DNA of 64,000 bases. Source: Tsukamurella sp. M9C (GTDB lineage: Bacteria > Actinomycetota > Actinomycetes > Mycobacteriales > Mycobacteriaceae). The notes under the pieces are model-generated. The model was not told the origin of the DNA. It ran no database searches and saw nothing but the letters and a program-made list of their open reading frames with translations. Position 1 is the stretch's first letter. Every line of letters starts with the position of its first letter. The stretch is from positions 1 to 64,000 of the forward strand of contig NZ_JAIULG010000023.1 in the NCBI RefSeq assembly GCF_020169415.1. The letters are read 5' to 3'. Shown here in pieces: positions 44,158 to 53,494 of this stretch. A program made the position numbers and the translations under genes.

Positions 44158-44570
44158 CTCTTGGCCACGCGGCCGGACTTCGGCTGCACGAGCCGCGAGC
44201 CGATCCAGGAGCCGAGATTGGTCGACGAGGTCTGCGTGAGGCCAGCCGTCGGCGCGGCCTCGGCGATCTCGCTGGGCTGCACGTGCCCCGGCTGACCGGT
44301 CTTGGGGCTGAGCACCCAGACGTAGCCGTCGTCGGAGAGCGGGGTGATCACGTCCATGAGGGTGTCGACGAGGTCCCCGTCGTCGTCGCGCCACCACAGC
44401 ACGACCACGTCGATCACCTCATCGGTGTCCTCGTCGAGCATCTCCGCGCCGGTGAGCTCCTCGATGGCAAGGCGCAGGTCGTCGTCGGTGTCGTCGTCCC
44501 AACCGATCTCCTGCACGATGTTGCCGGGCTGCAGGCCCATCTTCTGGGCGAATGACCCATTCGTGGACAC
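44154..44570 (-). CDS. DUF3052-family protein
   Basis: A 138-residue soluble protein of the actinobacterial DUF3052 family, equivalent of Rv2239c. It begins with FAQKMGLQPGNIVQEIGWDDDTDDDLR, followed by an acidic stretch, a hydrophobic strand (VIDVVVLWWRDDDGD) and GYVWVLSPKTGQPGHVQPSEI, with a basic C-terminal tail. The fold resembles small PhnB/YjdN or PDZ-like proteins only loosely; no function is known. GTG 44570 faces the divergent aceE promoter region. The stop codon overlaps the peroxiredoxin start by 4 nt, so both are expressed together. Confidence 0.9.
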   Translation of the reverse strand: MSTNGSFAQKMGLQPGNIVQEIGWDDDTDDDLRLAIEELTGAEMLDEDTDEVIDVVVLWWRDDDGDLVDTLMDVITPLSDDGYVWVLSPKTGQPGHVQPSEIAEAAPTAGLTQTSSTNLGSWIGSRLVQPKSGRVAKR

Positions 44571-44699
44571 CGGTGGGAGCCTCCTCGCGTCAGCGCGGGC
44601 GGCCCGTTGCCACCCGCATACAGCTGTTCGGTGTCAACTTACGGCACCTGCGCGTGCGCGCAAGCGGGGTACGCCGAACTCGCGCTGCAGACCTGGCGA

Positions 44700-44716
44700 A
44701 TTCCACCACGCGGAAT
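44700..44716. promoter_or_regulatory. Inverted repeat in the aceE upstream region
   Basis: ATTCC (44700-44704) and GGAAT (44712-44716) form a 5-bp inverted repeat with a 7-nt spacer, 93 nt before the aceE start, in a relatively A+T-rich part of the divergent promoter region. A dimeric regulator site is possible; no specific regulator is suggested by the sequence. Confidence 0.3.
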
Positions 44717-44808
44717 ACGACTGTCGAGTAACTTTCGAATGCGGCAGGATGGGATCTGCGACACACCGCAGACCTACGCACCGCCTTCGCGACCCGTGAG
44801 GAGCACCA

Positions 44809-47619
44809 GTGACAGACTCGATCGCCACCACCCCGGCACCCGCCTCAGGAGAGGGTCCCGCACCGTCGAACGACGGTCGCCCGGACCGCGTCCGCGTGAT
44901 TCGCGAGGGGGTGGCGTCGTATCTCCCGGACATCGATCCGGACGAGACCGGCGAGTGGATCGAGTCCTTCGACGATCTGATCGCGACCCACGGCCCCGCC
45001 CGCGCCCGCTACCTGATGCTGCGCCTGCTTGAGCGCGCGAGCGAGCAGCGCGTCTCCATCCCGTCGCTCACGTCGACCGACTACGTCAACACCATCCCCA
45101 CCGATCTCGAGCCCTGGTTCCCGGGCGACGAGGAGATCGAGCGCCGCTACCGCGCCTACATCCGGTGGAACGCCGCGATCATGGTGCACCGCGCGCAGCG
45201 GCCCGGCGTCGGCGTCGGCGGCCACATCTCGACGTACGCCGGCGCGGCGTCGCTGTACGAGGTGGGCTTCAACCACTTCTTCCGCGGCAAGGAGCACCCC
45301 GGCGGCGGCGACCAGGTCTTCATCCAGGGCCACGCCTCCCCCGGCATCTACGCCCGCGCCTTCCTCGAGGGCCGCATCCCCGCGGAGCGCCTCGACGGCT
45401 TCCGCCAGGAGAAGTCGCACGAGGACAAAGGCAAGGGCCTCCCCTCCTACCCGCACCCCCGGCTGCTGTCGAACTTCTGGGAGTTCCCGACGGTGTCGAT
45501 GGGCCTCGGCCCGATGAACGCCATCCAGCAGGCGCGGTTCAACCACTACCTGCACGACCGCGGCATCAAGGACACGTCCGACCAGCACGTCTGGGCGTTC
45601 CTCGGCGACGGCGAGATGGACGAGCCCGAATCGCGCGGCCAGATCCAGATCGCCGCGACCGAGGGGCTCGACAACCTCACCTTCGTCGTGAACTGCAACC
45701 TGCAGCGCCTCGACGGGCCCGTCCGCGGCAACGGCAAGATCATCCAGGAGCTGGAGTCCTTCTTCCGCGGCGCCGGCTGGAACGTGATCAAGGTGATCTG
45801 GGGCCGCGAGTGGGACGAGTTGCTGCACAAGGACCGCGACGGCGCCCTCGTCAACATCATGAACAACACGCCCGACGGCGACTACCAGACGTTCAAGGCG
45901 AACGACGGCGCGTTCGTGCGTGAGCACTTCTTCGGCCGCGACCCGCGGACCAAGGAACTGGTCCAGGACATGACCGACGAGCAGATCTGGGGCCTGCGCC
46001 GCGGCGGCCACGACTACCGCAAGCTGTACGCGGCCTACAAGTCGGCGATGGAGCACAAGGGCCAGCCGACGGTGATCCTGGCGCACACCGTCAAGGGCTT
46101 CGGCCTGGGCCACAACTTCGAGGGCCGCAACGCCACGCACCAGATGAAGAAGCTCACCCTCGACGACCTCAAGGGCTTCCGCGATCACCTGCGGATCCCG
46201 ATCTCGGACGCCGAGCTCGAGAAGGACCCCTACCTCCCGCCGTACTACAACCCGGGACCGGAGTCGAAGGAGATCCAGTACATGCTGGATCGCCGCAAGC
46301 AGCTCGGCGGCTTCCTGCCGACCCGCCGCACGCAGGCCCAGGTTCTCCAGACCCCCGGCATCGACGCGGTGAAGGTGATGCTCAAGGGCTCGGGCAAGCA
46401 GGAGGTCGCGACCACGCAGGCCGTGGTGCGCATCTTCAAGGAGCTGCTGCGCGATAAGGAGGTGGGCCCGCGGATCGTCCCGATCATCCCCGACGAGGCG
46501 CGCACCTTCGGCATGGACAGCTGGTTCCCCACGCTGAAGATCTACAACCGCCTCGGCCAGACGTACACGGCCGTCGACGCACAGCTGATGCTCGCGTACA
46601 AGGAGAACCCGCAGGGCGTGATCCTGCACGAGGGCATCAACGAGGCCGGCTCGACCGCGTCGTTCACCGCGGTGGGTACCTCATATGCCACGCACGACGT
46701 GCCGATGATCCCGCTGTACATCTTCTACTCGATGTTCGGCTTCCAGCGCACGGGCGACGGCCTGTGGGCGGCCGCCGACCAGATGGCCCGCGGCTTCGTG
46801 CTCGGCGCCACCGCCGGCCGCACCACACTGACCGGCGAGGGCCTGCAGCACGCCGACGGCCACAGCCACGTGCTCGCGTCGACCAACCCGGCGGTCGTCG
46901 CCTACGACCCCGCGTTCGCCTACGAGCTGGCGCACATCGTGATCGACGGCCTGCGGCGGATGTACGGGGAGAACCCGGAGAACATCTACTACTACATCAC
47001 CGTCTACAACGAGCCGATCCACCAGCCGGCGGAGCCGGAGAACCTGGACGTCGACGGTCTGCTCAAGGGCCTGTACCTGTTCAAGCCCGCCGACACCGCG
47101 CACGAGAAGAAGGCGAACATCCTCGCCTCCGGCGTCACGATGCCCGACGCGCTCAAGGCCCAGCAGATGCTGGCCGAGGAGTGGGGCGTCTCCGCGTCGG
47201 TGTTCTCGGTGACCAGCTGGGTCGAACTGTCGCGCGACGGCATCGAGTCCGAGAAGGCGGCGCTGCGCGACCCGGGCGCCGAATTCCGCACCCCGCACGT
47301 CACCAAGATCCTCGGCGGCACCGAGGGCCCGACGATCGCGGCGTCCGACTTCATGCGCGGCACGCAGGACCTCATCCGGCAGTGGGTGCCCGGCACCTAC
47401 GTCACCCTGGGCACCGACGGCTTCGGCTTCTCGGACACGCGCCCGGCGGCCCGGCGGTACTTCAACGTGGACGCCGAGTCGATCGTCGTGGGCGTTCTCC
47501 TGGGGCTCGCCCGGGACGGAGCACTCGATTTCTCGGTCGCCGCGGACGCCGCGAAGCGGTACCGGATCGACGACGTGCTCGCCGCCCCGAAGCAGACGTC
47601 GGACCCCGGCGTAGCCTAG
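44809..47619 (+). CDS. aceE: Pyruvate dehydrogenase E1 component, homodimeric type
   Basis: AceE decarboxylates pyruvate with thiamine diphosphate and transfers the acetyl unit to the lipoyl arm of E2. The 936-residue protein is the homodimeric form, like M. tuberculosis Rv2241. Landmarks are [22 protein letters not shown], the ThDP-binding motif starting at [13 protein letters not shown] (266-) and ending [14 protein letters not shown], the HTVKGFGLG segment and the central transketolase-like pyrimidine-binding region ([25 protein letters not shown]). GTG 44809 follows GAGGAG by 6 nt. The MabR-like gene starts 6 nt after its stop codon. Its E2 partner could be the lipoyl protein at the window start. 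Confidence 0.97.
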   Translation: MTDSIATTPAPASGEGPAPSNDGRPDRVRVIREGVASYLPDIDPDETGEWIESFDDLIATHGPARARYLMLRLLERASEQRVSIPSLTSTDYVNTIPTDLEPWFPGDEEIERRYRAYIRWNAAIMVHRAQRPGVGVGGHISTYAGAASLYEVGFNHFFRGKEHPGGGDQVFIQGHASPGIYARAFLEGRIPAERLDGFRQEKSHEDKGKGLPSYPHPRLLSNFWEFPTVSMGLGPMNAIQQARFNHYLHDRGIKDTSDQHVWAFLGDGEMDEPESRGQIQIAATEGLDNLTFVVNCNLQRLDGPVRGNGKIIQELESFFRGAGWNVIKVIWGREWDELLHKDRDGALVNIMNNTPDGDYQTFKANDGAFVREHFFGRDPRTKELVQDMTDEQIWGLRRGGHDYRKLYAAYKSAMEHKGQPTVILAHTVKGFGLGHNFEGRNATHQMKKLTLDDLKGFRDHLRIPISDAELEKDPYLPPYYNPGPESKEIQYMLDRRKQLGGFLPTRRTQAQVLQTPGIDAVKVMLKGSGKQEVATTQAVVRIFKELLRDKEVGPRIVPIIPDEARTFGMDSWFPTLKIYNRLGQTYTAVDAQLMLAYKENPQGVILHEGINEAGSTASFTAVGTSYATHDVPMIPLYIFYSMFGFQRTGDGLWAAADQMARGFVLGATAGRTTLTGEGLQHADGHSHVLASTNPAVVAYDPAFAYELAHIVIDGLRRMYGENPENIYYYITVYNEPIHQPAEPENLDVDGLLKGLYLFKPADTAHEKKANILASGVTMPDALKAQQMLAEEWGVSASVFSVTSWVELSRDGIESEKAALRDPGAEFRTPHVTKILGGTEGPTIAASDFMRGTQDLIRQWVPGTYVTLGTDGFGFSDTRPAARRYFNVDAESIVVGVLLGLARDGALDFSVAADAAKRYRIDDVLAAPKQTSDPGVA

Positions 47620-47625
47620 GACTCC

Positions 47626-48915
47626 ATGACCGCTGATACGGGCTCGTTCCCCCTCCCCGGGAAGCCGGGGAAGGGGAGCTTCAACCGGAAGCGTCCCGAG
47701 CCTCGCGACGTGCTGCCCGAAGCGATCCTCGCCAGGATTCGCCAGTACTCGGGCCGCGTCGCGACGGAGGCGGTGCGCTCCATGGAGGAGCAGCTCCCGT
47801 ACTTTGCGGACCTGGAGGCCAGTCAGCGGGCGTCGATCCAGCTGGTCGTGCAGACGGCGGTGGTCAACTTCGCCGAGTGGATCGAGAACCCGAGCAACGT
47901 CGAGTACACGGTCGCCTCCTTCCAGACGGTGCCGCAGGACCTGGCCCGCAAGGTCTCGCTCCTGCAGACCGTGGAGATGGTCCGCGTGGCGATGGAGTTC
48001 TTCGAGCGCTGGCTGCCGCTGCTGGCCCGCAACGAGGACCAGCTCATCGCGCTCACCGAGGCCGTCCTGCGGTACGGCCGGGAGATCGGCTTCGGCGCCG
48101 CGTCGATCTACGCCTCGGCCGCCGAGGCCCGGGGCGCGTGGGACTCGCGGATGGAGGCGCTGGTGGTCGACGCGGTGGTCCGCGGCGACACCGGCGCCAA
48201 CCTGCTCTCCCGCGCCGCGGCGCTGAACTGGGATCCGGTGGCGTCGGCCACCGTCATCGTCGGCAATCCCCCGCCGGACCAGAACGTCTCCGTCGCGGGA
48301 TCGGTGCACGACACCGCTCGATCGCACGGCCGGTCGGCGCTCGCCGTTGTACAAGGCACCAAATTGGTGGTCATCGTCAGCGGTGCCGTCACGACAGGGG
48401 ACCCCTTCGCGGACGCCCTCATGCGCCACTTCGCCGACGGCCCCGTCGTGATCGGGCACACCACGCCGACGCTGGAGGACGCCCACGCCTCGGCGGTCGA
48501 GGCCATCGCGGGCGTCAACGCCGTCGCCGGCTGGCCAGGCGCGCCGCGTCCGGTGCACAGCTGGGAGCTCCTGCCCGAGCGCGCGCTGATCGGCGACACG
48601 CACGCCGGCCGCACCCTCTACGAGCTCCTGGTGAAACCCCTCGAAGAGGCCGGATCCGCCCTGTCGGACACGCTGGACGCCTATCTGGACTCCGGCGGCG
48701 CGGTCGAATCGTGCGCCCGCGAGCTGTTCGTTCACCCCAACACGGTGCGGTACCGCCTGAAGAAGATCGCCGAGATCACCGGGCGGGACCCGCAGGACCC
48801 GCGCGACGCCTTCGTGTTGCGTGTGGCAGCGACGATCGGGCGTCTCGCGGCAGCGAATCCTGACCGCTTCACCCCCGCCGCTATGACGCGGATCACAGAC
48901 ATCTCGCTGAGCTAA
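47626..48915 (+). CDS. mabR: PucR-type transcriptional regulator, MabR-like
   Basis: A 429-residue regulator with a long N-terminal region and a C-terminal PucR-type helix-turn-helix (about residues 355-405: AVESCARELFVHPNTVRYRLKKIAEITGRDP). By position and architecture it equals Rv2242, MabR, known in mycobacteria as an essential regulator of the fasII operon (fabD-acpM-kasA) that follows. The middle portion holds a CdaR-like GGDEF-related fold (SALAVVQGTKLVVIVSG). ATG 47626 lies 6 nt after the aceE stop codon. A TTTGTGG-n5-CCACAAA inverted repeat in the fabD upstream region (48967-48985) is a candidate target. Ligand unknown here; acyl-CoAs affect the mycobacterial protein. Confidence 0.88.
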   Translation: MTADTGSFPLPGKPGKGSFNRKRPEPRDVLPEAILARIRQYSGRVATEAVRSMEEQLPYFADLEASQRASIQLVVQTAVVNFAEWIENPSNVEYTVASFQTVPQDLARKVSLLQTVEMVRVAMEFFERWLPLLARNEDQLIALTEAVLRYGREIGFGAASIYASAAEARGAWDSRMEALVVDAVVRGDTGANLLSRAAALNWDPVASATVIVGNPPPDQNVSVAGSVHDTARSHGRSALAVVQGTKLVVIVSGAVTTGDPFADALMRHFADGPVVIGHTTPTLEDAHASAVEAIAGVNAVAGWPGAPRPVHSWELLPERALIGDTHAGRTLYELLVKPLEEAGSALSDTLDAYLDSGGAVESCARELFVHPNTVRYRLKKIAEITGRDPQDPRDAFVLRVAATIGRLAAANPDRFTPAAMTRITDISLS

Positions 48916-48966
48916 TCCAGTCACACATAACACTCTGGTAACAGGCAGGACTCGCTGAGCAGCACT

Positions 48967-48985
48967 TTTGTGGAAACCCCACAAA
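48967..48985. promoter_or_regulatory. Candidate MabR operator upstream of fabD
   Basis: TTTGTGG (48967-48973) and CCACAAA (48979-48985) make a perfect 7-bp inverted repeat with a 5-nt spacer, 68 nt before the fabD start, in the short gap following the MabR-like gene. Position and symmetry fit an operator of a dimeric regulator; assignment to MabR rests on gene order. Confidence 0.5.
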
Positions 48986-49052
48986 TTCGATGAGCCAGGT
49001 TCTCAGGCTCCAACACCTTCTTTTCAGGTTCCCGGGGTGTTTCCTGGTACAC

Positions 49053-49955
49053 GTGATTGCACTGCTCGCACCCGGACAGGGTTCCCAGAAGCCCGGCATG
49101 CTGACCGCATGGCTCGATCAGCCTTCTGCCGTGGAGCGCCTGCGCGCTTGGTCCGAGATCGCCGATCTCGACCTGGTCCGCCTCGGCACCATCGCCGAGG
49201 CCGACGAGATCACGGACACCGCCGTGACTCAGCCCCTCGTGGTCGCCGCCGCACTGCTCGCCTTCGAGCAGATGGGCACGCAGCCCTCGGACACGGTCGT
49301 CGCCGGCCACTCCGTCGGTGAGCTCGCCGCCGCCGCCGTCGCCGGTGTCATCACGGCCGACGACGCCGTGCGCCTGGCCGCCATCCGCGGCCGCGCCATG
49401 GCCGCCGCGTGCGCCCTGGTCCCCACCTCGATGACCGCCGTCCTCGGCGGCGACGAGGCGGACGTGCTCGCCACGCTCGAGTCCTTCGACCTGATCCCCG
49501 CCAACATGAACGCCTCCGGGCAGATCGTGGCCGCGGGCACCGTCGAGAACCTGCAGAAGCTCGCCGACAACGCCCCCGAGAAGGCGCGCCTGCGCCCGCT
49601 CGCCGTGGCCGGCGCCTTCCACACCGAGTTCATGGCCCCCGCACAGGAGGCCGTTGCGGCCGCCGCGCAGGCCATCACCCCGCGCGACCCGCAGTTGACG
49701 CTGCTCTCGAACCGCGACGGCAAGCCCGTCGTCTCCGGCGAGGCCGCCCTGGCGCAGATCGTCGCGCAGGTCACCCGCCCGGTCCGCTGGGACCTGTGCA
49801 CCGCCACCATGCGCGAGGCCGAGGTCTCGATGGTCGTGGAGCTGCCCCCGGCCGGCGCCCTCGTGGGCATCGCCAAGCGCGAGCTCAAGGGTGTGCCGCA
49901 GGTCGCCGTCAAGACCCCGGCCGACCTCACCGAGCTGCTCGCCCCCGCGCAGTAG
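49053..49955 (+). CDS. fabD: Malonyl-CoA:ACP acyltransferase
   Basis: FabD loads malonate onto the acyl carrier protein for fatty-acid and mycolate elongation (FAS-II). The 300-residue protein has the start VIALLAPGQGSQKPGM, nucleophile Ser87 in AGHSVGELAAA, the MAAACALVP segment and the second active-site His in AVAGAFHTEFM. GTG 49053 is chosen because the family N-terminus begins there; an earlier ATG at 48990 adds 21 residues unlike the family and lies within the promoter region. It matches Rv2243, first gene of the fasII operon, with acpM starting 120 nt downstream. Cytosolic. Confidence 0.96.
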   Translation: MIALLAPGQGSQKPGMLTAWLDQPSAVERLRAWSEIADLDLVRLGTIAEADEITDTAVTQPLVVAAALLAFEQMGTQPSDTVVAGHSVGELAAAAVAGVITADDAVRLAAIRGRAMAAACALVPTSMTAVLGGDEADVLATLESFDLIPANMNASGQIVAAGTVENLQKLADNAPEKARLRPLAVAGAFHTEFMAPAQEAVAAAAQAITPRDPQLTLLSNRDGKPVVSGEAALAQIVAQVTRPVRWDLCTATMREAEVSMVVELPPAGALVGIAKRELKGVPQVAVKTPADLTELLAPAQ

Positions 49956-50075
49956 CGAGAAGACCACCCGACGGGCCGCCCGGCACCGTCGAACCCCGCG
50001 ACGCCCGTCGTCGCACGGATAGACTCCCGTCTCCGCGAAATCGCGGGTCGGGTCACACAAGGAAAGGGACCCACT

Positions 50076-50381
50076 GTGGCCACCAGCCAGGACGAAATCG
50101 TCGCCGCCATCGCCGAGATCATCGAAGAGGTCACCGGCATCGAGCCCTCCGAGGTCACCCTGGACAAGGCGTTCATCGACGACCTGGACATCGACTCGCT
50201 GTCGATGGTCGAGATCGCCGTGCAGCTCGAGGACAAGTACGGCGTCAAGGTGCCGGACGAGGACCTCGCGGGCCTGAAGACCGTCGGCGACGCCGTCGCG
50301 TACATCCAGAAGCTCGAGGCCGAGAACGCTGATCTCGCTGCCGAGCTCAAGGGCAAGTACGAGGCCGAGAAGGGCAAGTAA
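50076..50381 (+). CDS. acpM: Meromycolate extension acyl carrier protein AcpM
   Basis: A 101-residue acyl carrier protein of FAS-II. The phosphopantetheine attachment Ser41 is in [18 protein letters not shown], and the helical fold is followed by a charged C-terminal extension ([22 protein letters not shown]), the feature that separates mycobacterial AcpM from ordinary ACP. GTG 50076 is preceded by the strong site AAGGAAAGGG. A separate promoter in the 120-nt gap after fabD is possible (GATAGACT near 50020). KasA starts 4 nt after its stop codon. Equivalent of Rv2244. Confidence 0.96.
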   Translation: MATSQDEIVAAIAEIIEEVTGIEPSEVTLDKAFIDDLDIDSLSMVEIAVQLEDKYGVKVPDEDLAGLKTVGDAVAYIQKLEAENADLAAELKGKYEAEKGK

Positions 50382-50385
50382 GCCC

Positions 50386-51693
50386 TTGCCTTCGCTGAGG
50401 AATTTCTCGACGCGCGGTGGCGACTTCCCGAGTGTCGTCGTCACCGCCATCGAGCTGACCACGTCGATCGGCGTCGATACCGACTCCACTTGGCAGGGTC
50501 TGCTCGAGGGTAAGAGCGGCATCCGTCCGCTCGAGGGAGATTTCATCGGCGTGCAGATCCCCGATCTGCCGGTGCGGTTCGGCGGCCAGCTGCTGTCGGA
50601 CCCGTCGGACGACGTACCCGAGCGGCCCGACCGCCAGTACGCCGGGGACATCAGCAAGCAGCATGTGTCGAAGCGGCGCATGTCCTACGTCGAGCAGGTC
50701 TCCCACGTGATGACCAAGCGGCTGTGGGACGGCGCCGGACGCCCGGATGTCGACCCGACGCGCCTCGCGGCGGTTGTCGGCACCGGGCTCGGCGGCGGCG
50801 AGACGATGGTGGAGGCCGTGGACGCGCTGCGCGATCACGGTGTCCGCAAGGTCTCGCCGTTCGCCGTGCAGATGTCCATGCCGAACGGCGCGTGCGCCGT
50901 CTCGGCATTGGAGATCGGTGCCCGCGCGGGTGCCATCGCGCCGGTCTCGGCCTGTTCGACGGGCAACGAGGCCATCGCGCACGCCTGGCGCCAGATCGTG
51001 CTCGGCGATGCCGACATCGCGGTCTGCGGTGGCGTGGAGGGCCGGATCGACTCGCCGCCCATCGCCTCCTTCGCGATGATGCGCGCACTGTCGACCCGCA
51101 ACGACGACCCGCAGGCCGCTTCGCGTCCGTTCGACAAGGACCGCGACGGCTTCGTCTTCGGCGAGGCACAGGCCCTCATGATCATCGAGACCGAGGAGCA
51201 CGCCCTGGCGCGCGGCGCGAAGCCGATCGCGCGGCTGCTCGGCGCCGGCATCACCTCCGACGGCTATCACATGGTCTCCCCCGACGTGGAGGGCGGCGGC
51301 GCCGCCCGCGCGATGAAGAGGGCGATGGAGACCGCGGGCCTGTCCCGCTCCGACATCGACTTCATCAACGCGCATGCCACGGCCACGCCGATCGGCGACG
51401 CCGCGGAGGCGAAGGCCATCAACGCCGTCGTCGGCACGGACGCCGCGATCTACGCGCCCAAGGGCGCGCTGGGCCACTCCATCGGCGCCGTGGGTGCTCT
51501 CGAAGCCGCACTGACCGTACTCTCGATCCGCGACGGGATCATCCCGCCCACCCTGAACCTGGAGAACCAGGATCCGGAGATCGAGCTGGACGTGGTCCAC
51601 GGTTCCGCCCGCACGGGCGACATCTCCTACGCGCTGAACAACTCCTTCGGATTCGGCGGCCACAACGTGGCGCTGGCGTTCGGCAAGTACTGA
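50386..51693 (+). CDS. kasA: 3-oxoacyl-ACP synthase KasA
   Basis: KasA condenses malonyl-AcpM with growing acyl chains in the FAS-II system that builds meromycolate chains. The 435-residue protein has the catalytic triad Cys190 ([10 protein letters not shown]), His330 ([11 protein letters not shown], where the usual Gly after His is Ala) and His364 ([13 protein letters not shown]), and ends [21 protein letters not shown] 50386 is the only in-frame start that leaves the family N-terminus intact, 4 nt after the acpM stop codon. A terminator-like hairpin follows. In M. tuberculosis kasB and accD6 come next; neither is present here, so the operon appears to be fabD-acpM-kasA only. Confidence 0.96.
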   Translation: MPSLRNFSTRGGDFPSVVVTAIELTTSIGVDTDSTWQGLLEGKSGIRPLEGDFIGVQIPDLPVRFGGQLLSDPSDDVPERPDRQYAGDISKQHVSKRRMSYVEQVSHVMTKRLWDGAGRPDVDPTRLAAVVGTGLGGGETMVEAVDALRDHGVRKVSPFAVQMSMPNGACAVSALEIGARAGAIAPVSACSTGNEAIAHAWRQIVLGDADIAVCGGVEGRIDSPPIASFAMMRALSTRNDDPQAASRPFDKDRDGFVFGEAQALMIIETEEHALARGAKPIARLLGAGITSDGYHMVSPDVEGGGAARAMKRAMETAGLSRSDIDFINAHATATPIGDAAEAKAINAVVGTDAAIYAPKGALGHSIGAVGALEAALTVLSIRDGIIPPTLNLENQDPEIELDVVHGSARTGDISYALNNSFGFGGHNVALAFGKY

Positions 51694-52703
51694 AACTTCT
51701 CTCCAGAAGCCGGTCGTCGAGGATCTCCTCGGCGGCCGGTTTCGCATGTCCCGACGGTGCCGATCGAGTAGTCCGCAGGGCACCGTCCCTGCAGGTCGAG
51801 TAGTCCGCTACGCGTGTCAACGCGCCTGGGGCACCGCCATTCTGATCCGGCAAGCACTCCCCGAATCAGAAGGACAAGCCCATGAACACCTCCGCCAAGC
51901 GTCTGGCCGCCACGGCCGCCGCCCTCGCACTCGTTCCCGCCGCCGGCGTCGTCGGCTCCGGCGTCGCCAACGCCTGGACGACCGTGACGTTCAGCAATCC
52001 GGTCGCCACGTGGGCCGGCGCCCGGGTGATCGTCCGGAATCAGACGTACGGCGACGCCGGGTGGTGCACCTACCACTCGCGTCCGTCCGGCTGGAACTTC
52101 GACACCGTCAACATCCCGTTCCCCCTGCCGGGCAAGGCGGTTCGCGAGGTGATCGTGCCCGGCGCCCAGCCCACCGGGAAGTGGTACTGGGTGCGGGTCA
52201 CCTGCAGCAGCGCGCCCACGACGGCGCGCTGGGTCAAGTACTGAACGCACCGACGGTGCCGGCGGCCCCGGCACCGTCGGGCGATCCATCGTGAGGTCGG
52301 CGCCGAGCCAGTGCTCGGGCTCGAGGACCACGGTGAGGTGCTCCCCCAGCTGGCCGAAGGCGAACTCGAGGTAGCCGTCGAGCGCGGCGCCGGAGAGGTA
52401 GCGGGCCGCCATCGCGCGGACCTCCTCGTCGGTCGACGGCCGCGATTCGGCGACCGCTCCCTCGACGCTCACGTACATCGTGCGGGGCTCGACCGTGTCG
52501 ACCATCAGCGAGAACCGGCCGGCCGCAGCGAGCGCCGTCGCCTTGCGGGACCCGGGACCGATGGTGATCCAGGGCTTTCCGCCCGGCTCGTAGGCGTACC
52601 AGACGGGCACTGTGAGCGGCCCGCGACCGGGTTCGGCGACGGAGAACGCCGCGACGTGGGGTTGTGCGAGGAATTCCTGCTTCTCAGACGTGGAGAGTGC
52701 CAT
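51627..52703 (-). CDS. Pyridoxamine 5'-phosphate oxidase-like flavin/F420 protein; frame runs on beyond the domain
   Basis: The first about 137 codons from ATG 52703 encode a split-barrel PPOX-family protein: [52 protein letters not shown] and [25 protein letters not shown], a normal full length for this family. No stop codon follows; the frame stays open for 220 further codons, antisense through a terminator hairpin, a secreted-protein gene and the end of kasA, to TGA at 51627. The extension has no protein-like features, so the functional product is probably the domain to about 52290, with a lost or frameshifted stop codon. Family members bind FMN or F420 and reduce or oxidise small molecules. 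Confidence 0.6.
   Translation of the reverse strand: MALSTSEKQEFLAQPHVAAFSVAEPGRGPLTVPVWYAYEPGGKPWITIGPGSRKATALAAAGRFSLMVDTVEPRTMYVSVEGAVAESRPSTDEEVRAMAARYLSGAALDGYLEFAFGQLGEHLTVVLEPEHWLGADLTMDRPTVPGPPAPSVRSVLDPARRRGRAAAGDPHPVPLPGGLGAGHDHLANRLARQGERDVDGVEVPAGRTRVVGAPPGVAVRLIPDDHPGAGPRGDRIAERHGRPGVGDAGADDAGGGNECEGGGRGGQTLGGGVHGLVLLIRGVLAGSEWRCPRRVDTRSGLLDLQGRCPADYSIGTVGTCETGRRGDPRRPASGEKFQYLPNASATLWPPNPKELFSA
51710..51739 (+). terminator. Terminator-like hairpin after kasA
   Basis: CCGGTCGTCGAGGA (51710-51723) pairs with TCCTCGGCGGCCGG (51726-51739), using two G-U pairs, 17 nt after the kasA stop codon. The stem supports the view that the FAS-II operon ends here without kasB. Confidence 0.6.
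51764..51808. repeat. Two direct copies of TCGAGTAGTCCGC
   Basis: The 13-mer TCGAGTAGTCCGC occurs at 51764-51776 and again at 51796-51808, 32 bp apart (about three helical turns), between the kasA terminator and a small secreted-protein gene. Spacing on one helix face suggests a regulator site for the downstream gene at 51882. Function is inferred from position only. Confidence 0.5.
51882..52244 (+). CDS. Small secreted protein of unknown function
   Basis: A 120-residue protein with a Sec signal peptide (basic start, hydrophobic core, cleavage expected after VANA, residue 31). The 89-residue mature part is aromatic and beta-rich ([28 protein letters not shown]) and has exactly two cysteines, Cys62 and Cys108, likely disulfide-bonded outside the cell. 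AAGGA lies about 8 nt before ATG 51882. No family is recognised. A 13-bp direct repeat lies upstream and a perfect hairpin terminator downstream, so it forms its own transcription unit. An open frame of a neighbouring gene runs antisense through it. Confidence 0.75.
   Translation: MNTSAKRLAATAAALALVPAAGVVGSGVANAWTTVTFSNPVATWAGARVIVRNQTYGDAGWCTYHSRPSGWNFDTVNIPFPLPGKAVREVIVPGAQPTGKWYWVRVTCSSAPTTARWVKY
52251..52279. terminator. Terminator hairpin formed by inverted copies of the CGACGGTGC / GCACCGTCG word
   Basis: CGACGGTGCCGG (52251-52262) and CCGGCACCGTCG (52268-52279) form a perfect 12-bp stem with a 5-nt loop, 7 nt after the stop codon of the secreted-protein gene. Both arms contain the 9-mer that is strongly over-represented throughout the window. 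A bidirectional terminator between convergent genes is the likely role. Confidence 0.75.
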
Positions 52704-52843
52704 GTCCCGATGGTGGCAGATCGGGCCGACAACTTTTCGCGCTCGAGGAATCGCACGGGAATCCTCACCCGTGTCCCGGTCCCGGCGGGGCGCCGTCGCC
52801 ACAGCGCCGCGCTCGCCCGCCAGGGCCGGGTTTCAGGCAGGTC

Positions 52844-53359
52844 TCAGCCGACGGCCTGGGACAGCCAGGTGACCTCAGCGCCCTGGCCGCCCATGCGGAA
52901 GGGCTCGAGGGCCTCGTCCCAGGCGGTGCCCAGGAGCGAGTCGAGGGACGTCTGCAGGCCCTCGGGACCCTGGTCGAGCATCATCGAGCGCAGCTGCGCC
53001 TCGCCCAGCAGGGTGTCGCCGGACGCGCTCATGGTGCCGCGCCACAGCCCCAGACCCGGGGCGTAGCAGAACCGCTCACCGTCGACCCCCTCGGAGGGGT
53101 CCTCGGTGACCTCGAACCTGAGGGAGTTCCACTCCCTCAGGGTGTTCGCCATCCGCGCACCGCTGCCGACCGGGCCCACCCAGTCGACGACGGCACGCTG
53201 CATGCCGGGGACGGCCTCCTGCGCGGACCACTTGAGGGTGGCCCGGGCGTCGAGGGTCCTCGACAGTGCCCACTCCACGTGCGGGCACAGGGCAGCAGGT
53301 GCGGCGTGGATCCACACGACTCCCGTCGTCACCTCTGCAAACTGACTCAGCTGCTGCAT
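52844..53359 (-). CDS. DUF3145-family protein
   Basis: A 171-residue soluble protein of the actinobacterial DUF3145 family. The conserved opening FAEVTTGVVWIHAAPAALCPHVEWALSRTL, a central tryptophan-rich strand (AVVDWVGPVGSG), the GERFCYAPGLGLWRG segment and the C-terminal LDSLLGTAWDEALEPFR helix are typical. ATG 53359 is preferred over GTG 53368 because the GAAGG ribosome-binding site lies 9 nt before the ATG but almost touches the GTG. No catalytic motif is known for the family. The upstream 135 bases to the next gene hold an A+T-rich promoter-like stretch. Confidence 0.9.
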   Translation of the reverse strand: MQQLSQFAEVTTGVVWIHAAPAALCPHVEWALSRTLDARATLKWSAQEAVPGMQRAVVDWVGPVGSGARMANTLREWNSLRFEVTEDPSEGVDGERFCYAPGLGLWRGTMSASGDTLLGEAQLRSMMLDQGPEGLQTSLDSLLGTAWDEALEPFRMGGQGAEVTWLSQAVG

Positions 53360-53494
53360 GGTTGCCACCTTCTTCGTTTCGACGAGGACGTCTTCCCCAA
53401 GCCACCTGTCGAAACGTGCCGGCTACCAGCTGCGCTTTATCACATCGATGTAGTTATGAAGCCATTGTGCACCATGATGCGCGTGTTGCGCCAG

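Noticed and set aside
43657-44397. Longer peroxiredoxin start at 44397
   Set aside because: It would overlap DUF3052 over 240 bases with antisense-like Arg-rich sequence; GTG 44157 gives the exact AhpE N-terminus.
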